A stretch of DNA of 64,000 nt from Endomychus coccineus (GCA_958510875.1 OY294067.1:135501726-135565725); one strand, 5' to 3'; counted from the stretch's first letter, positions 32,856-43,805 are shown. Notes: generated from the letters alone by a model not told the origin. Numbers and translations are program-made.

Positions 32856-35082
32856 AAGGGTGTCCTCGAACTGCGTGACCAAAATGAAACCGAAGATTCT
32901 TGGAATCGAAAAAAACTTTATGAGCCTTTTTACTTTTGCCTCAAGTGTATTGTTTAGCCGGTAGAGGGCTTCAACGTTGCAAAAATAATTTTGTTTTTTC
33001 GGTATAACTTGAGAACGTGATGAAGGACTTTCACAATATTTGGCAGGTGAGTTACTGTTATTAATAACCGTTTTTGACAGTGGAGCATAGAGCCTTAGAG
33101 ACTATAGAAATGGCTCAAACTTGAGGATGTAACGGAAAAAGTGTCCAGAACTTTTTTGTGGTCAATGTAATTTACCCGATATTTTTTACGTAGATAGCTT
33201 ATGTTATTTGAAAACTTTTCTTACTCTTAGAAAATTTTGATAAAACCAACGGATTAGCTTGAAAAAATTAATTTTTGAGACTCTGCAATTTTGACTAATT
33301 TTACTTGATTAAAATACCTTAGTTGCCTTTGCTTTTCTAATGTCATTATAAAATTATGGCTCAAAATTTCACTAACGCTGAAATGGTTGATATGTTATTG
33401 ATTTATGGACTTTGTCTTTGCAATGGCCGGAGAAGTGTACAAGCTCATAGGGAAAGATATCCGCACCGCAGAATTCCAAATCGGCAAACCTTTGCTAATA
33501 TCGAGAGGCGACTTCGCGAAACTGGCAGATTTGAAGCAAATCGCAGAGAAACTGAACGCAGACGGACAAGAAGGACGTTGAGCTCGAAGAAGAGATACTG
33601 GAAGCAGTTGAAACTGAACCTAGGATAAGCACACGACGTTTGGGACTTCGTATTGGAGCCTCAACATCATTAGTTCATAATGTACTGAAAGGAGAACTGT
33701 TGTATTCCTATCATGTTAAAACAGTTCAATACTTATTGCCATGGATCCAGGTCATCGGCTAGATTTCTGTCGGTTTATTGTCTAAAGACAAAACGCAAAC
33801 CCCAATTTTTGTAGAAGAATTCTGTTCACGGACGAAGCTACTTTAACGAGATGTGGTCTTTTTAACCTCCATAATGAACATTTCTATGCTGATGAAAATC
33901 CTCATGAAACGGAAGTTACACATTTTCAGAATCAAACTAAAATCAATGTTTGGGTTGGAATTGTGGATAACTTTATTATTGGTCCTACCGTTATACCCGA
34001 TCGATTGAACGGGCAGAACTACTTGAACTTTTTGGAACAAAGGCTACCTGAACTGTTGGAAGACTTGCCCTTACACATTCGTCGTGACCTTTGGTTTATG
34101 CATGATGGTGCACCTCCTCAATTCACATTAGTTGTGAGGCGACATTTGAATGCGGAATATCCAGATCGCTGGATAGGTAGAGGACACGATGCACCAGTGA
34201 ACTGGCAGGCCCGCTCCCCTGATTTGACGCTCTGCGACTTCTTTCTATGGGGCGAAAGTTTATGCAGCTCCAGTAAACCCACGGGAGAAATTGTTGCAAC
34301 GAATTAATCATGAAGCGGATTTATTGAAGAATGATCCTGAAGTACTAGCCAGAGTTCAATTCAATTTCTTGAAACGAATTAATTTGTGTATTCAGGAAAA
34401 TGGGCAACATTTCGAACAATTGATGCCTTAGCGATTTCCCAAAATGTTTTGTTGTTTGTTTTAATTTAGCATTTGTTTTTCCTAAATAATCACATCGTTT
34501 CCCCATTTCTATTGTTTTTATTATTCGTGTTTTACCGAGATATTAACCATTTCAGTGTTATTCATAAAATTTGTACGGAAAGCAAAGTAAAAACTGACAG
34601 TTTTGAGAATAAATTCTCCAAATAACAAAATGACATTAGAAAAGCAGAGGCAACTAAGGTATTTTAATCAAGTAAAATTAGTAACCAAAATTGCAGAGAC
34701 TCGAAAATTAGTTTTTTCAAACTAATCCGTTGATTTTATCAAAATTTTCTAAGAGTAAAAAAAGGTTTCAAAATAGATGAGCTATCTACATAAAAAATAT
34801 CGGGTGAATTACATCGACCACAAAAAAGTTCTGGACACTTTTCCCGTTACATCCTCAAGTTTGAGCCTTTTCTATGGTCTCTATGGCTCTGTGCTCCACT
34901 CTCAAAAACTACTATCATTGACAGTAACTCACTGGCCAAATATTGTAAAAGTCCTTCATCACGTTCTCAAGTTATACCGAAAAAACAAAATTATTTTTGC
35001 AACTTTGAAGCCCTCTACTGGCTAAGTAAGACACTCGAGGCAAAAGTAAAAAGGCTCATCAAATTTTTTTCGAGTCACCCTG
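32856..35082 (+). mobile_element. DUF4817-type transposon with ~450-490-bp inverted ends
   Basis: The left inverted repeat (32856-33347) matches the right one (34629-35082) over nearly its whole length. Shared blocks include GAGCCTTTTTACTTTTGCCT, TTTTTCGGTATAACTTGAGA, GTCCAGAACTTTTTTGTGGT and AAATACCTTAGTTGCC. The outer bases are AAGGGTG and, inverted, CAGGGTG. TA flanks both sides (32854-32855 and 35083-35084). The paralogous repeat at 49.2-49.9 kb has the uninterrupted TCTCATATAATG at this place, which confirms the TA target and both boundaries. A ~30-bp insertion near 32880-32915 explains the longer left arm. Confidence 0.93.
33356..34431 (+). pseudogene. DUF4817/DDE transposase (mariner-like), frameshifted
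   Basis: The ATG lies nine bases after the left inverted repeat. The N-terminal part (33356-33580) is a helix-turn-helix DUF4817 region: FTNAEMVDMLLIYGLCLCNG, then RRIPNRQTFANIERRLRETG. After a frameshift near 33580 it reads AVETEPRISTRRLGLRIG and VHNVLKGELLYSYHVKTVQ. The DDE core has the first Asp in FTDEATL (about 33830), the second in WFMHDGAPPQF (about 34095) and the third in SPDLTLCDFFLWG, about 38 residues later by my count. The C-terminus runs RINHEADLLKND to HFEQLMP. At least three frame changes (near 33580, 33740 and 34250) inactivate it. Confidence 0.85.
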
Positions 35083-35410
35083 TATAATGGATGATTAATT
35101 AATTGATTGAACTGTTTCTGAAACTATTCATCATGATGTCTTTCAATTGACTGAACTAATTTTGAAATTATATATCATCGTGTTTTATTAATCGATTTAT
35201 GTATTACCAAATTTGCCGTACTCATTCCAAATAGCGTCATATTTTATTGTGTTTGGTAATTCTAATTCAAGGTTAGTTTTACCCATGTTGTTTCACTCAA
35301 ATTACATTTAATTTACAAGAATCCTCAGGGATACGTCATGCCTCTCGCCCTCAACCAATATTCACTTAATAACATTCAGCTCTACCAAAAAACTGGGGTA
35401 TGGCATGTGG
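35083..35410 (+). repeat. Dispersed repeat, right half
   Basis: This continues the repeat begun at 32440 after the transposon insertion. It matches 49596-49900 through TTATTAATCGATTTAT, ATTACCAAATT and CCTCAGGGATACG. The join between halves corresponds exactly to the unbroken paralogue. Confidence 0.75.
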
Positions 35411-35822
35411 TGGAGGCGACGTTCTTTTTTTTAGCATGCTTTGATGTGTCAAAAAAAACGTTCCATGTAGTATAATTACTTAAATTACTAAATACACATA
35501 ATTCACGAACTTAAAAATGCATAATAAATATTATTATTTATCATTTGCATCCCTGAAATGTTATTCTTGTATAATACATGATTACAATTAATTCTTTATT
35601 CGTTCAGTCTTATTACGTCACTTTTTCAGTAACTATACTTACATATATACAGTGCCATATGTCCTCTTATCATCGTTGTTACACATCTTTGGAACATTAC
35701 TATTCAGTTTCGATACTCTTTACGTTTTAAATATTAAGAACGCATTGCAAATAATTTCAAACAAACTGAAAATGATATTCATATCTTGGAAAATTTCATA
35801 AATAATCGAAGAACTATTTATG

Positions 35823-35823
<1 letters not shown>
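35411..35823. other. Intergenic, no gene recognised
   Basis: AT-rich spacer before the (TA)n tract; nothing recognisable. Confidence 0.5.
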
Positions 35824-35921
<98 letters not shown>

Positions 35922-35926
35922 CATAT
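35824..35926. repeat. (TA)n microsatellite
   Basis: An almost perfect AT dinucleotide run of about 100 bp with two C interruptions near its right end. Tyr/Ile-only open frames across it are artefacts. Confidence 0.98.
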
Positions 35927-37086
35927 GTTTGTATGTTTTCTTGGTATATTGGTTCGTATATATACTGATAATGAAATAAAAATTCTGTTTTGACGTTTTG
36001 ACAATGTTTATTGCCTTTATCAAAATTGTTAATTGAATTAGTGTTTCCATGTCATTTACAAAACAATAGATGATTTCGATTAATGAAATGCGTCTGCAGC
36101 CGACTTGTGTTTTAAGATCCAATTAAAACTGCAGAAAACATTGGATCGGTTGTGTGTGAAAGAGTAATGTATGGCTAATTACAATTTGAAATAGATTGAA
36201 TTTGATTAAATACAAGACTTCTTAAGATTGTACAATTATAAATATCTATGAATTATTGTATGAATTAGTTATTCTATGATAAGCATTTCAGATCTATCAT
36301 AATCAACTATTCAAGTTTAAGATAATTCTATGGAATTTAACCTCAAAATTGTTACTTCATAGTGTCATAGTTAAATAATACTTCATCTTTTTTAGGTTGA
36401 ATTTTAAATAGACAAATAGAAAGTGGCACTTCGAATTAATAAAATTTTGTTAAGTTTGAATTAGATTATTGTAATTCATATGTATATATATATATCCTGC
36501 TATACATACGAAACTCATACATTGACTATTTGCAGATGATATGGGACCCGGCTGCTATATGAGGTCCGTATATGGGCTTCATATGGCCCTGCCATTCTAA
36601 ATCATGTGTTTCGTCACAACAATGTACCAGACAAAATTTCATGTGGGCCCCACATATTCTTAATTTTTGTGATTTTGTATTCTTTAATTCATCCGTGCGC
36701 CGTAACAACTGGTGCTCTGCATCTGAGAGCGTATGTTATCGTATATTTTATATTTATTCCAACGATGATGAGAGGCCCATAAATCGTTCAACACTGTACT
36801 GGTTTTCGCCTCTTCAGAAATGTTTTGAACAGAAATCACATCCTGGCGTGAACTGTCATTTACTTTATTATTAAAAGCCTACCGATAGTGGAATATAAAT
36901 TGTCATAAATATTTTCTCATTTGATAGTTAAATAGTTATTCACCATTAATGGTGTAGAACGAGTGTGGTAACAAATCTCCAATTCTCAAATCAATTTGTA
37001 AGTAAATACACATAAGAACAATGTAGTAAAACTCTAACCTACACTTCTTTCAGTATAAAAGTGGCTTGCGAATTACAACGAGTTAA
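35927..37086. other. Intergenic, no gene recognised
   Basis: AT-rich sequence with a short TATATATATATAT run near 36480 and a less AT-rich stretch at about 36540-36660. Open frames near 36572-36874 resemble no family. Confidence 0.5.
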
Positions 37087-37366
37087 CAACAGTGGTTTTG
37101 TGATAGATTTCGCCCAGAAGGAAGGGGTGAGGTTGTTAATGAATATATAATTAATAAGGAACAAGATCAGTCAATACTAAACGACATTTCGCCTTCAGAT
37201 AACTCAGTGACAAATAATACTGAATCGAGTATGTCAGAAAATAATCCGATTTCTGATAAAGTACGTATGTTCAATTTGAACTTAAAATCAAATTCCATAG
37301 ATTATTTTGCTTAGTGACAGTAGTTCGGAATATATACCTGACAGTTCAAGCATGTCTGATGTATCA
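37087..37366 (+). other. Exon-like acidic stretch, function unknown
   Basis: A plus-strand frame is open from 37087 to about 37313. It follows an AG acceptor-like site (AACAACAG, 37085-37092) and reads WFCDRFRPEGRGEVVNEY, then an acidic Ser/Asn-rich run. AAA|GTACGT near 37260 would suit a splice donor. A short second stretch, DSSSEYIPDSSSMSDVSIS, lies before another GTAAGT (about 37372). This may be two small exons of a host or transposon-derived gene, or chance. I do not recognise the protein. Confidence 0.25.
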
Positions 37367-37499
37367 ATTTCTGTAAGTGATAAGTCTGTTTCATTTGATT
37401 TATACAATGCGAGTTTAAGATGTTTCTTCCATACTAACTTCTTTGAGATCGAATGTTTGAAAATATCGTGGAATAGGTCGATTTAAATTTCTTAAATGC

Positions 37500-38148
37500 A
37501 TGTTTTTGATTCAAATACTGTATTCCAAAATCACCCCCGCGCGGTAGCTATCCCCTTCAAAATGCAACAAGGCACAAGTGATAGCTTATTTTATAGGAAA
37601 TTTAATTTTCTATAGAGCAGTTTGGTGGAATCAATCTGTTTTTGAGTAAAGTAAGTCTAAAATCCGTGCGATTCCAAGTGCCTCCCCTACTGAAACCTGT
37701 ATGGTAGAATATTTGAGAGATTCCTCGATTTTATATTTGATGGGAGATATTCCTCTTAAAAAATATTATCTCAGATTCTAACCCCTGTGCGGGGTAGCTA
37801 CCCTCTTGACATGAGTCGACTGATAGTTCATTTGATAGGGATTTCTTTTCTCTATTCAATGATTCATAGAATTTGGAATTTGCTCCAAATATTTTTAAGG
37901 GGGGTATAGCTACTCCGCTCAGAGATTGGTATCAAGGGTGAAATTTTTACACTGAAATTGTGCTTCATCAAAAATAAAATTGGTATGGCTGAGAATTACC
38001 TCATATATTCTACCACGAAAGAGTAAGTACGGGGTTACACTTAAAATCGATTAGATTTTAGACTTACATTTCTCAAAAGCTATTGAGCAGATTTAAATTT
38101 CTAAAAAATCGATGGTAGAAGCCGTTACTTTATGGTAATTTATCATTT
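37500..38148. repeat. Diverged interspersed repeat, ~240-bp periodic blocks
   Basis: Related blocks recur: ACCCCCGCGCGGTAGCTATC near 37542, ACCCCTGTGCGGGGTAGCTA near 37780 and GGGGGGTATAGCTACTC near 37900. Each is followed by a TGATAG...TTNATAGGNAATTT block. An inverted piece of the same family (GAATAGAGAATACAAATTTC, then CATCAAATGAGCC) lies at about 39990-40030, beyond the PLE pair. The family is unidentified and old. Confidence 0.5.
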
Positions 38149-38644
38149 TGATTATATGAAAGAATAACTACTTTGTTTTTATACCACTTTTATTAATTAT
38201 TATAACGTGAAAACGTAACTATAGTTTCAACACCGAAGTGCCATTATCAAACAATTAGAAAATTATGAAGATATTAATGAAACCGTTCAAGTATAAATAG
38301 AGTAGAGTCAAGTATGGTTGAGATTAAGGGATCAACGGTAATTCCAAAAACAGGTAGATCCTAGAAAAGTACAGTATTACATAGTAAACATGGCAACAAT
38401 TTGTGAATTAGTATGATTATAATTTGATATTCTAAGAATTATTTAAAGAGTGGTTTGAAAGACAGTACAGTATTACATAGTAAACAAGGTAACAATTTGT
38501 GAATTAGTGTGATTATAATTTAATATTCTAAGAATTATTTTAAGAGCGGTTTGAAAGACACATGAAAATATCACTTTGAAATAGGTCTGACTGATCATTG
38601 AGGATATTTTTATCAGAATTTTTGACAGCTTTATAAATCTCTTT

Positions 38645-39460
38645 TCATTCTAATGTATTCAATTTAAAACCTCTGGTTTGGTTATGTAAAATGATTAGGG
38701 TATCTAAATTAGGGAAATTATGACCAGTTTGTAAAAGATGATTAGCAAAGGTTGAGTCTGTTGTGTTGAGTCTATACGAGCAAAAATGTTCTCCGTATCC
38801 TAATTTGAAATTACGACAAGTTCTACCTATATAAAAGTCATCACAGTCTGGGCAAATCATCTTATAAACTCCAGGTTTTCTATATTTATTGGTAATGTCT
38901 TCGGTGTTGATTTTAAAATTATCGCGTGATAAAATGTTAGCAATATGTTCGCTTACTGTACCAAAACATGTCAAAGAGATGAGTTTAGTGGTAACATCTA
39001 TGTGTTTTATACGCGGATAAATTTTATAGAAAGTTAATTGTTGTTGTTTGCGATTTGTTAGTTTAATTATTTGATCTACCGGAAAACCATTATTGATAGC
39101 TATTCGTTTGATCGTGTTCAACTCAATAGTGAGGTGTTCTATTGACAATGATATCGAAAATCCTCTATGGATCATTGAGTGATATGCTGCTAATTTATGG
39201 CTACGAGGGCTAAACGATGTGTTCGGAATAGTGATGTCTCTACAACTGTGTTTCCTGTAGATATTGAAGTTTATTTTATTATGGTCACGTAGCAGTGTTA
39301 AATCCAAAAGTTTATTGTTCTATCTTTTTCTGTTTCTAACGTGAATTCAATTTTTGGGTGAAGTTGGTTTATAAATGATAGAAAGGAATTTAATTGTCTG
39401 GATGTGCCTTTGAAGAAGGCAAGTACATCATCTGATGATACATGTAGCATTTTCGCTCGT
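38645..39460 (-). pseudogene. PLE RT end and GIY-YIG domain
   Basis: Starting near the junction, the minus strand reads SSDDVLAFFKGTSRQLNSFL, which covers the YVDD region with its first residues damaged. Then come HPKIEFTLETEKDRTINF and, after a one-base shift near 39305, DLTLLRDHNKINFNIYRKHS and AAYHSMIHRGFSISLS. The endonuclease part follows: YKMICPDCDDFYIGRTCRNF, FANHLLQTGHNFPNLDTLI. The frame ends at a TGA (38643-38645) where the plus-strand copy keeps a Ser codon and continues ESIEIYKGVQKFY, so this is a premature stop. The upstream RT is missing. Confidence 0.82.
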
Positions 39461-39465
39461 TTAGA

Positions 39466-39627
39466 CTCAACAAAACAGACTCAACCTTTGCTAATCATTT
39501 TTTACAAACTGGTCATAATTTCCCTAATTTAGATAGCCTAAGCATTTTACGTAACCAAACCAGAGGTTTTAAATTGAATACATTAGAATCAATAGAGATT
39601 TATAAAGGTGTACAAAAATTCTATTAA
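39466..39627 (+). pseudogene. PLE GIY-YIG C-terminal piece, plus-strand partner
   Basis: This short plus-strand frame reads KTDSTFANHFLQTGHNFPNL, then SLSILRNQTRGFKLNTLES and IEIYKGVQKFY. It equals the last ~55 residues of the partner's endonuclease domain and ends at a normal stop. It is a severely 5'-truncated copy followed by its own 3' non-coding region. Confidence 0.8.
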
Positions 39628-39978
39628 AAATATCCTCCATGATCATTTAGACCTATATCAAAGTGATCTTTTCATGTGTCTTTCAAACCGCTCTTGAAAT
39701 AATTCTTTGAATATTAAATTATAAGCACACTAAGTAATTCACAAATTCTTGCTATGTTTAGTATGTAATACTTTACTTTCCTAGGATCTGCCTGTTTTGG
39801 AATTTCCGTTGATCCATTAATCTCAACCCTACTTTATTCTACTCTATTTATACTTGAACTGTTCCATTGATTTCTTCATAATTCTCTAATTGCTTGATAA
39901 TGGCACTTCCGTGTTGAAACTATAGTTACGTTTTCACGTGATATAAAAATAGAGTAGTTATTCTTTCATATAATCAAA

Positions 39979-40663
39979 TTTCTAAGCCGTTGAATAGAGA
40001 ATACAAATTTCCATCAAATGAGCCATAGTCGACCCCCTATTACAACAAAGACTGGTTGAAAATAAAAGTTTGTATACAAAATGATTATTCAAAAAAGTTA
40101 GACGTTTCTGTTGTTTACTAAAATAAGTATATGAATAATGTTGAGAAAAATGAGTTTTTAAGTTCAGTTAAAAATTTCCTTATTAGTTCAGAAATTTTTC
40201 TAAAAACATTCTTCTCAAAAGATTTTACATCCAAAAAATTTGTTCGAATTTCATGTTTTCATTTTGTTTGTTTCATAGAAATAAAGCTATATTGTCAAAA
40301 TTTTTGTTTTGTAATTATCATTTCTTTGATCCTGGAAATTATAGATTTGCGTAATCTGCCTTATTTCGTTGTATTGAGTCGTTTAATCATGTGAATGATA
40401 CAAACTCTTCCATTAAACACTCATGAGCTAGGTGGCAACATTGCAAAGTCTAGTACCCACCGCAACATGAAACTAATATACATTTTGGAGCTCACATAGT
40501 CGATAAAATGTACAGAAAATATACATGAACGGTTCACTAAGTATTTTGATTTGAAAGGGACTATTATGTATGTCATAGTGAAATCTCTGAAAAAGATTTG
40601 TAAGTAATCCACAGTGACTACACCACCACATAACAGGTTTCTTCAAATATACTTTAATCTAAA

Positions 40664-40665
<2 letters not shown>
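39979..40665. other. Intergenic; short repeat remnant, no gene
   Basis: The first ~60 bp belong, inverted, to the diverged repeat at 37.5-38.1 kb. The remainder, including an 87-codon Phe-rich plus-strand frame at 40131, resembles nothing I know. Confidence 0.45.

Positions 40666-40719
<54 letters not shown>
40666..40719. repeat. (TA)n microsatellite
   Basis: A pure AT dinucleotide run of about 54 bp, the first of five within 40.6-44.5 kb. Confidence 0.98.
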
Positions 40720-40722
<3 letters not shown>

Positions 40723-41011
40723 GTTCGGAAATTATTTATCTTGGGTATGGTGGCTTCATGAGAGCGTAAAGAATATCTTGCTAATGAAGAGAGAGCATAA
40801 CAATTTCAGGTCGGTCAGCTCAGAACGTAGGACGTCAGTATCATACCAGCACCAGTGGGGTGAATGTGCGAGTCGCAGTTAACGCCTCGGGTGGCGTAAG
40901 AGGAGGGGCTTATAGCAGTGCGTCTCTCTTGTTTATGTGGTATTATCATATCATTGCGTTCCTTGTTGCGTGTAGATTTATGTCTATACCCCAGAAGAAT
41001 TATTTCCGATA

Positions 41012-41013
<2 letters not shown>
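40720..41013. other. GC-richer segment bounded by (TA)n on both sides
   Basis: About 294 bp distinctly richer in G+C than its surroundings (GTTAACGCCTCGGGTGGCGT, AGAGGAGGGGCTTATAGCAG), with (TA)n directly on each side. It looks like a 5'-truncated retroelement 3' end or a SINE-like insertion, but I see no A/B boxes or coding match. Identity unknown. Confidence 0.45.

Positions 41014-41052
<39 letters not shown>
41014..41052. repeat. (TA)n microsatellite
   Basis: A pure TA run of about 38 bp at the right edge of the GC-richer segment. Confidence 0.97.
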
Positions 41053-41059
<7 letters not shown>

Positions 41060-41363
41060 TTGTTTATTTTCTTGAACCACTGTATATGTTCTTATTTTTT
41101 CTTCCTTTCTTGGAGATAAGGTTCATTTAAAAAGCAGAGGTTGTTATTTCATATGGTTTAATAACTAACTCCAAACGTTTCGGCCGGGGTTTTGGCCTTT
41201 CTCAATGGAACAGACATCAGCACAAATTAACATGTTAAAATAATAATTATACACATATTACATATGACACAACATATTTAAGACAAATACGTGATAGAGA
41301 GCTAAGATACGACGCCGTATCTTTTTAAATGAACCTTATCTCCAAGAAAGGAAGAAAAAATAA

Positions 41364-41365
<2 letters not shown>
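41053..41365. mobile_element. PLE-like terminal fragment within a 43-bp inverted repeat
   Basis: CTTATTTTTTCTTCCTTTCT and its continuation (about 41090-41132) recurs exactly inverted at about 41322-41365. Between them, the minus strand of 41171-41212 reads TTGAGAAAGGCC, AAAACCCC, GGCCGAAACG. This has the same CTGANGA-like/stem/GAAA layout as the PLE ends elsewhere in the window. It is probably the end of a fourth PLE family. No coding sequence is present. Confidence 0.5.

Positions 41366-41421
<56 letters not shown>
41366..41421. repeat. (TA)n microsatellite at left edge of PLE pair
   Basis: About 55 bp of pure TA repeat ending where the third PLE pair begins. Confidence 0.98.
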
Positions 41422-41425
<4 letters not shown>

Positions 41426-41900
41426 CGATATTATTATCAGGTATGCGGTCAGAGGATGCTGAATTAATACTCAATTATTTTAAATTTCTCAATATTTCGT
41501 CATATATTCATGACTTCTTCAGGAGACACTACAATAAACATAATAAAACAATTTAAAAAACTTAAGTAAGTCATTAACTAAAAACAGATTAAAATTACTT
41601 ACAAAATATTAGAGGTCCATGTGATAGTTCAACATTTATGTTGATGTTGCATTATTGATAGTTGTCAAACGGTGTAAATCAGTTAGGTACGAAACAGTCG
41701 ATGATTCAACAGAAAATGCGAAGCAAATGAAATTAACAGAGATAACACATCTGTGTGTCGTTTGTTAAGGAGTTTTTTTTGTTAATTCATTCATTTTTTT
41801 TGTTCATATCAACATAATCGAAACAAACTAATTGCCACAGTTGGAACAAATTTGAATTGAACTATACAGAGGTTTCAAAAAGATTCATTTACAAAAAACA

Positions 41901-43035
41901 TTACATTTTTTTTAAAATATTGCAATAAATATCACTCAGTTTGTTGGTATCTGTCTTTTTATTGATAACGTTTGTTGTTTTGTTTATGTGACACATCTCA
42001 AGAAATAACCTATTTTTATAATTGTTAACCTTTTCTAATATTTCAACAGTAGAATAATCAAAATTATGACCTGTATTTGAGCAATGTTCAACCACAGCAC
42101 ATGTTTTTTTTCCCAAACGACTATCACTTTTGTGTTGAGTTAAGTGTTGTTTTAACCATTGTCCAGTTTGACCCACATAACAACCAACGCAATCATGACA
42201 ACGAATTTTGTATATTACATTACTTTCAAACAAAAGTTGATTTTTATCCTTCACTTTTGAAAATAATTGACGATTTGTTATAAGATTGTATCTAGCAATT
42301 TTTATGTTATCAAAATTTTTGAAAAGACTTATCACACTTTGAGATAAACCATCAATGTATTGTATTTTTTGATAGATTATTTTCTGTTCCACCTTGTCAT
42401 CTATAGGGCCATCAAAAAAATTTGAGTTATATATAAGTTTTTTTAAAATAGATTTGGGGTAGCCGTTGTTAAGAAAAATGTGATACATTTTGCTCAAGAT
42501 TTTCTTTAAGAAACTTAGATCACTAATGTGTGTCACTCTATCTTTTATAGCAATTATAGTGTTATATCTTTGTTTAGGTGGATGATTTGAAAAATAATTC
42601 AAAAATCTGTCCGATGCAGTAGTCTTTTGGTACCAGTCTAATATTATTCTATTGTCTGCACTTCTTATTAGTTTCGTATCTAGGAAAGGTACACTATTAT
42701 TTTGTTCTACTTCAATAGTGAATTGTAGATTTATATTGTAGGAATTGGAAATATCTAAAGTAGTATGAATTGAATCACATGGTACTGACGTAATTATGCC
42801 ATCTACATATTTGAAAATGAAAGGCAGCTTGGAAGGTAATTCTTCTATAACATTATCCAATACATAATCCAAAACAATAGTTGCTGAAATCGAGCTAATA
42901 GGTGAACCCATCGGAGTACCGAAAATCTGTCTATAAATTCTATTATTAAAACTGAAATAAGTATTATCAAAAATAAATTTTATGAGTTTCAAAAAATTAT
43001 CTTTAGATAATGCTGTGTAATCCTTGATTATTTTC
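41901..43035 (-). pseudogene. PLE RT with GIY-YIG; YVDD changed to YVDG
   Basis: The open frame starts at 43217, but its first ~60 residues are antisense of the neighbouring copy's endonuclease. Element sequence begins near 43035 with DYTALSKDNFLKLIKFIFDN. RT motifs follow: RQIFGTPMGSPISSISATIV, FKYVDGIITSVP and NSVPFLDTKLIRSADNR. The catalytic box has Gly in place of its last Asp, which should abolish polymerisation. The GIY-YIG domain is VIYKIRCHDCVGCYVGQTGQ, then LTQHKSDSRLGKKTCAVVEH, HNFDYSTVEILEK and FLEMCHINKT, and appears whole. The N-terminal RT is truncated. The long open frame despite a dead catalytic site suggests moderate age. Confidence 0.88.
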
Positions 43036-43393
43036 AAAAGTGAAGGATAAAAATCAACTTTTGTTTGAAAGTAATGTAATATACAAAATTCGTTGTCATG
43101 ATTGCGTTGGTTGTTATGTGGGTCAAACTGGACAATGGTTAAAACAACGCTTAACTCAACACAAAAGTGATAGTCGTTTGGGAAAAAAAACATGTGCTGT
43201 GGTTGAACATTGCTCAAATACAGGTCATAATTTTGATTATTCTACTGTTGAAATATTAGAAAAGGTTAACAATTATAAAAATAGGTTATTTCTTGAGATG
43301 TGTCACATAAACAAAACAACAAACGTTATCAATAAAAAGACAAATACCAACAAACTGAGTGATATTTATTGCAATATTTTAAAACAAATGTAA
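43036..43393 (+). pseudogene. PLE GIY-YIG domain, plus-strand partner
   Basis: The frame starts at KDKNQLLFESNVIYKIRC and continues VGCYVGQTGQWLKQRLTQHK to the stop at 43393. It differs from the minus copy at only a few residues (for example QRL against QHL, NTNK against DTNK). It contains only the endonuclease, so it cannot act alone. The 3' non-coding region follows to about 43880. Confidence 0.85.
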
Positions 43394-43764
43394 TGTTTTT
43401 TGTAAATGAATCTTTTTAAAACCTCTGTATAGTTCAATTCAAATTTGTTCCAACTGTGGCAATTAGTTTGTTTCGAATATGTTGATATCAACAAAAAAAA
43501 TGAATGAATTAACAAAAAAAACTCCTTAACAAACGACACACAGATGTGTTATCTCTGTTAATTTCATTTCCTTCGCATTTTCTGTTGAATCATCGACTGT
43601 TTCGTACCTAACTGATTTACACCGTTTGACAACTATCAATAATGCAACATCAACATAAATGTTGAACTATCACATGGACCTCTAATATTTTGTAAGTAAT
43701 ATTAATCTGTTTTTAGTTAATGACTTACTTAAGTTTTTTAAATTGTTTTATTATGTTTATTGTA

Positions 43765-43805
43765 GTGTCTCCTGAAGAAGTCATGAATATATGACGAAAT
43801 ATTGA
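43765..43805 (+). ncRNA. Hammerhead-like motif, third PLE family
   Basis: TCTC, CTGAAGA (43772-43778), one extra A, stem II GTCAT / ATGAC around GAATAT, GAAA, then UA-UU and GAGA, which pairs with TCTC. This is the same layout as in the 16-kb family, including the extra base before stem II, but stem III is reduced to about one pair. It is present inverted at about 41496-41530. Weaker than the first family's motif. Confidence 0.4.

Larger units (their letters stand above)
38149..39978. mobile_element. Second inverted Penelope-like pair
   Basis: The outer ends are inverted: TTTGATTATATGAAAGAATA (from about 38147) against TATTCTTTCATATAATCAAA (ending about 39978). Some 480 bp of 3' non-coding sequence on the left is mirrored by about 340 bp on the right, including AACGTAACTATAGTTTCAAC and its inverse. 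The coding parts lie inside, minus strand then plus strand, meeting near 39460. This PLE family differs from the one at 16.4-19.7 kb. The pair interrupts an older repeat whose pieces lie on both sides. Confidence 0.85.

Noticed and set aside
35720..36122. Open frames rich in Tyr-Ile on both strands
   Set aside because: They are translations of the (TA)n microsatellite; similar frames at 40860-41556, 43832-44071 and 44327-44551 were rejected for the same reason.
40131..40394. 87-codon Phe-rich plus-strand frame
   Set aside because: No recognisable domain, AT-driven composition and no start context; treated as chance.
42077..42283. 68-codon plus-strand frame (MSNVQPQHMF...)
   Set aside because: Antisense of the PLE GIY-YIG domain; it recurs at the start of the 41901-43217 frame for the same reason.
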